This document shows positions 5,818 to 6,240 of a stretch of 6,240 bases of DNA, in pieces. Positions within the stretch are counted from its first letter, which is position 1, and each line of letters opens with the position of its first letter. The notes below the pieces were generated by a model. It was given only the letters and a program-made list of their open reading frames with translations, was not told the DNA's origin and did no database searches. Location of the stretch: contig JAIRTB010000034.1 in the NCBI GenBank assembly GCA_031255155.1, forward strand, positions 1 through 6,240. The letters run 5' to 3'. Source of the stretch: Rickettsiales bacterium. Its GTDB lineage: Bacteria; Pseudomonadota; Alphaproteobacteria; Rs-D84; CACZYB01. The position numbers and the translations under genes were made by a program.

Positions 5818-6240
5818 ATGGACAGAATACCCATGACTTGCAAAGGCGCGGAAAAGCTTGAAGCCGAGCTTTACGACCTGAAATACAACCAGCGCCCCGC
5901 CATTATCTCGGCCATACAAGACGCCCGCGCCCTGGGCGACCTATCCGAAAACGCCGAATACCACAGCGCGAAAGAGCGCCAAGGCTTCATCGAATCCAGG
6001 ATCTCTTATTTAGAGGGGCGAATCGCCGCTATCGACCGAATCGACCCCATTAAAGTTTCCTGCGCCGAAGTGAAATTTTCGGCCTCGGTGCGAATCGTCG
6101 AATGCGATACGGACGAGGAAAAAACCTATCAGATCGTAGGCGACGACGAAGCCGACCCCTCGTCCGGGATGGTATCCTACAAATCGCCCATCGCGCGCGC
6201 CCTTATGGGCAAACAGGCAGGGGACACGGCCGAATTTTCC
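5818..6240 (+). CDS. greA: Transcription elongation factor GreA (3' end outside window)
   Basis: GreA enters the RNA polymerase secondary channel and stimulates cleavage of backtracked RNA, rescuing stalled complexes. The window contains 141 codons of a gene normally about 157 long, so only the last part of the C-terminal domain is missing. The N-terminal coiled coil is complete. The protein starts MDRIPMTCKGAEKLEAEL, and RPAIISAIQDARALGDLSEN (residues 26-45) holds the tip acids D42 and E44 of GDLSENAEYH, which carry the catalytic Mg. The C-terminal FKBP-like domain shows EEKTYQIVGDDEAD and SPIARALMGKQAGD. The RPAII...GDLSENAEYHSAKERQGFIE pattern fits alphaproteobacterial GreA. The start is well supported by the PMT motif and the SD. 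It has its own promoter and a leader with a possible attenuator. Confidence 0.97.
   Translation, partial: MDRIPMTCKGAEKLEAELYDLKYNQRPAIISAIQDARALGDLSENAEYHSAKERQGFIESRISYLEGRIAAIDRIDPIKVSCAEVKFSASVRIVECDTDEEKTYQIVGDDEADPSSGMVSYKSPIARALMGKQAGDTAEFS

Noticed and set aside
1..6240. Defence island, mobile element, CRISPR array or tRNA
   Set aside because: No direct-repeat array, terminal inverted repeats, transposase or integrase motifs, or tRNA-like sequence were seen on either strand; the genes are tightly packed and appear alike in codon use.

Overview
The window reads as ordinary, compact chromosomal DNA of a Gram-negative bacterium, most likely an alphaproteobacterium. The S1 C-terminal tail (KEYGSADSGA...GDILGGAI) and the GreA N-terminal half (PMT start, RPAIISAI, GDLSENAEYH) look alphaproteobacterial. 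This placement comes from recalled family patterns, not from a search. Base composition is clearly GC-rich, yet ATA (Ile) and CTT (Leu) codons are common throughout. All genes are on the + strand. There is no tRNA, rRNA, CRISPR array, insertion sequence or other mobile-element signature.

Layout: (1) 1-756 is the 3' part of rpsA (ribosomal protein S1), joined by a TAATG overlap to prmC (756-1565, release-factor glutamine methyltransferase). (2) A strong sigma70-type promoter whose -35 box spans the prmC stop codon precedes a two-gene unit: a 463-aa polytopic membrane protein (1613-3004) and, one base later, an HD-domain phosphohydrolase (3006-3767). (3) A second promoter of the same design, again with the -35 box spanning a stop codon, precedes an MscS-family mechanosensitive channel (3809-5008). 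That gene overlaps by one base a DUF374 acyltransferase-like membrane-anchored protein (5008-5730). (4) A third promoter starts inside the acyltransferase gene and reads through a leader with a possible hairpin/T6 attenuator into greA (5818 to the window end, 3' end missing).

Functionally, the outer genes serve translation (S1, PrmC) and transcription elongation (GreA). The two inner operons are envelope-oriented: each pairs a polytopic membrane protein with a second enzyme-like protein.

The most interesting item is the 463-aa membrane protein. It has no obvious name, but block by block it is collinear with membrane-bound ion-pumping pyrophosphatases (HppA family). It lacks all the acidic pyrophosphate/Mg-binding motifs, so I propose it is a catalytically dead HppA-like protein coupled to an HD phosphohydrolase. 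This is an inference from recalled family sequences and needs a profile search. The other notable items are the repeated promoter/stop-codon overlap and the GraL-like greA leader.
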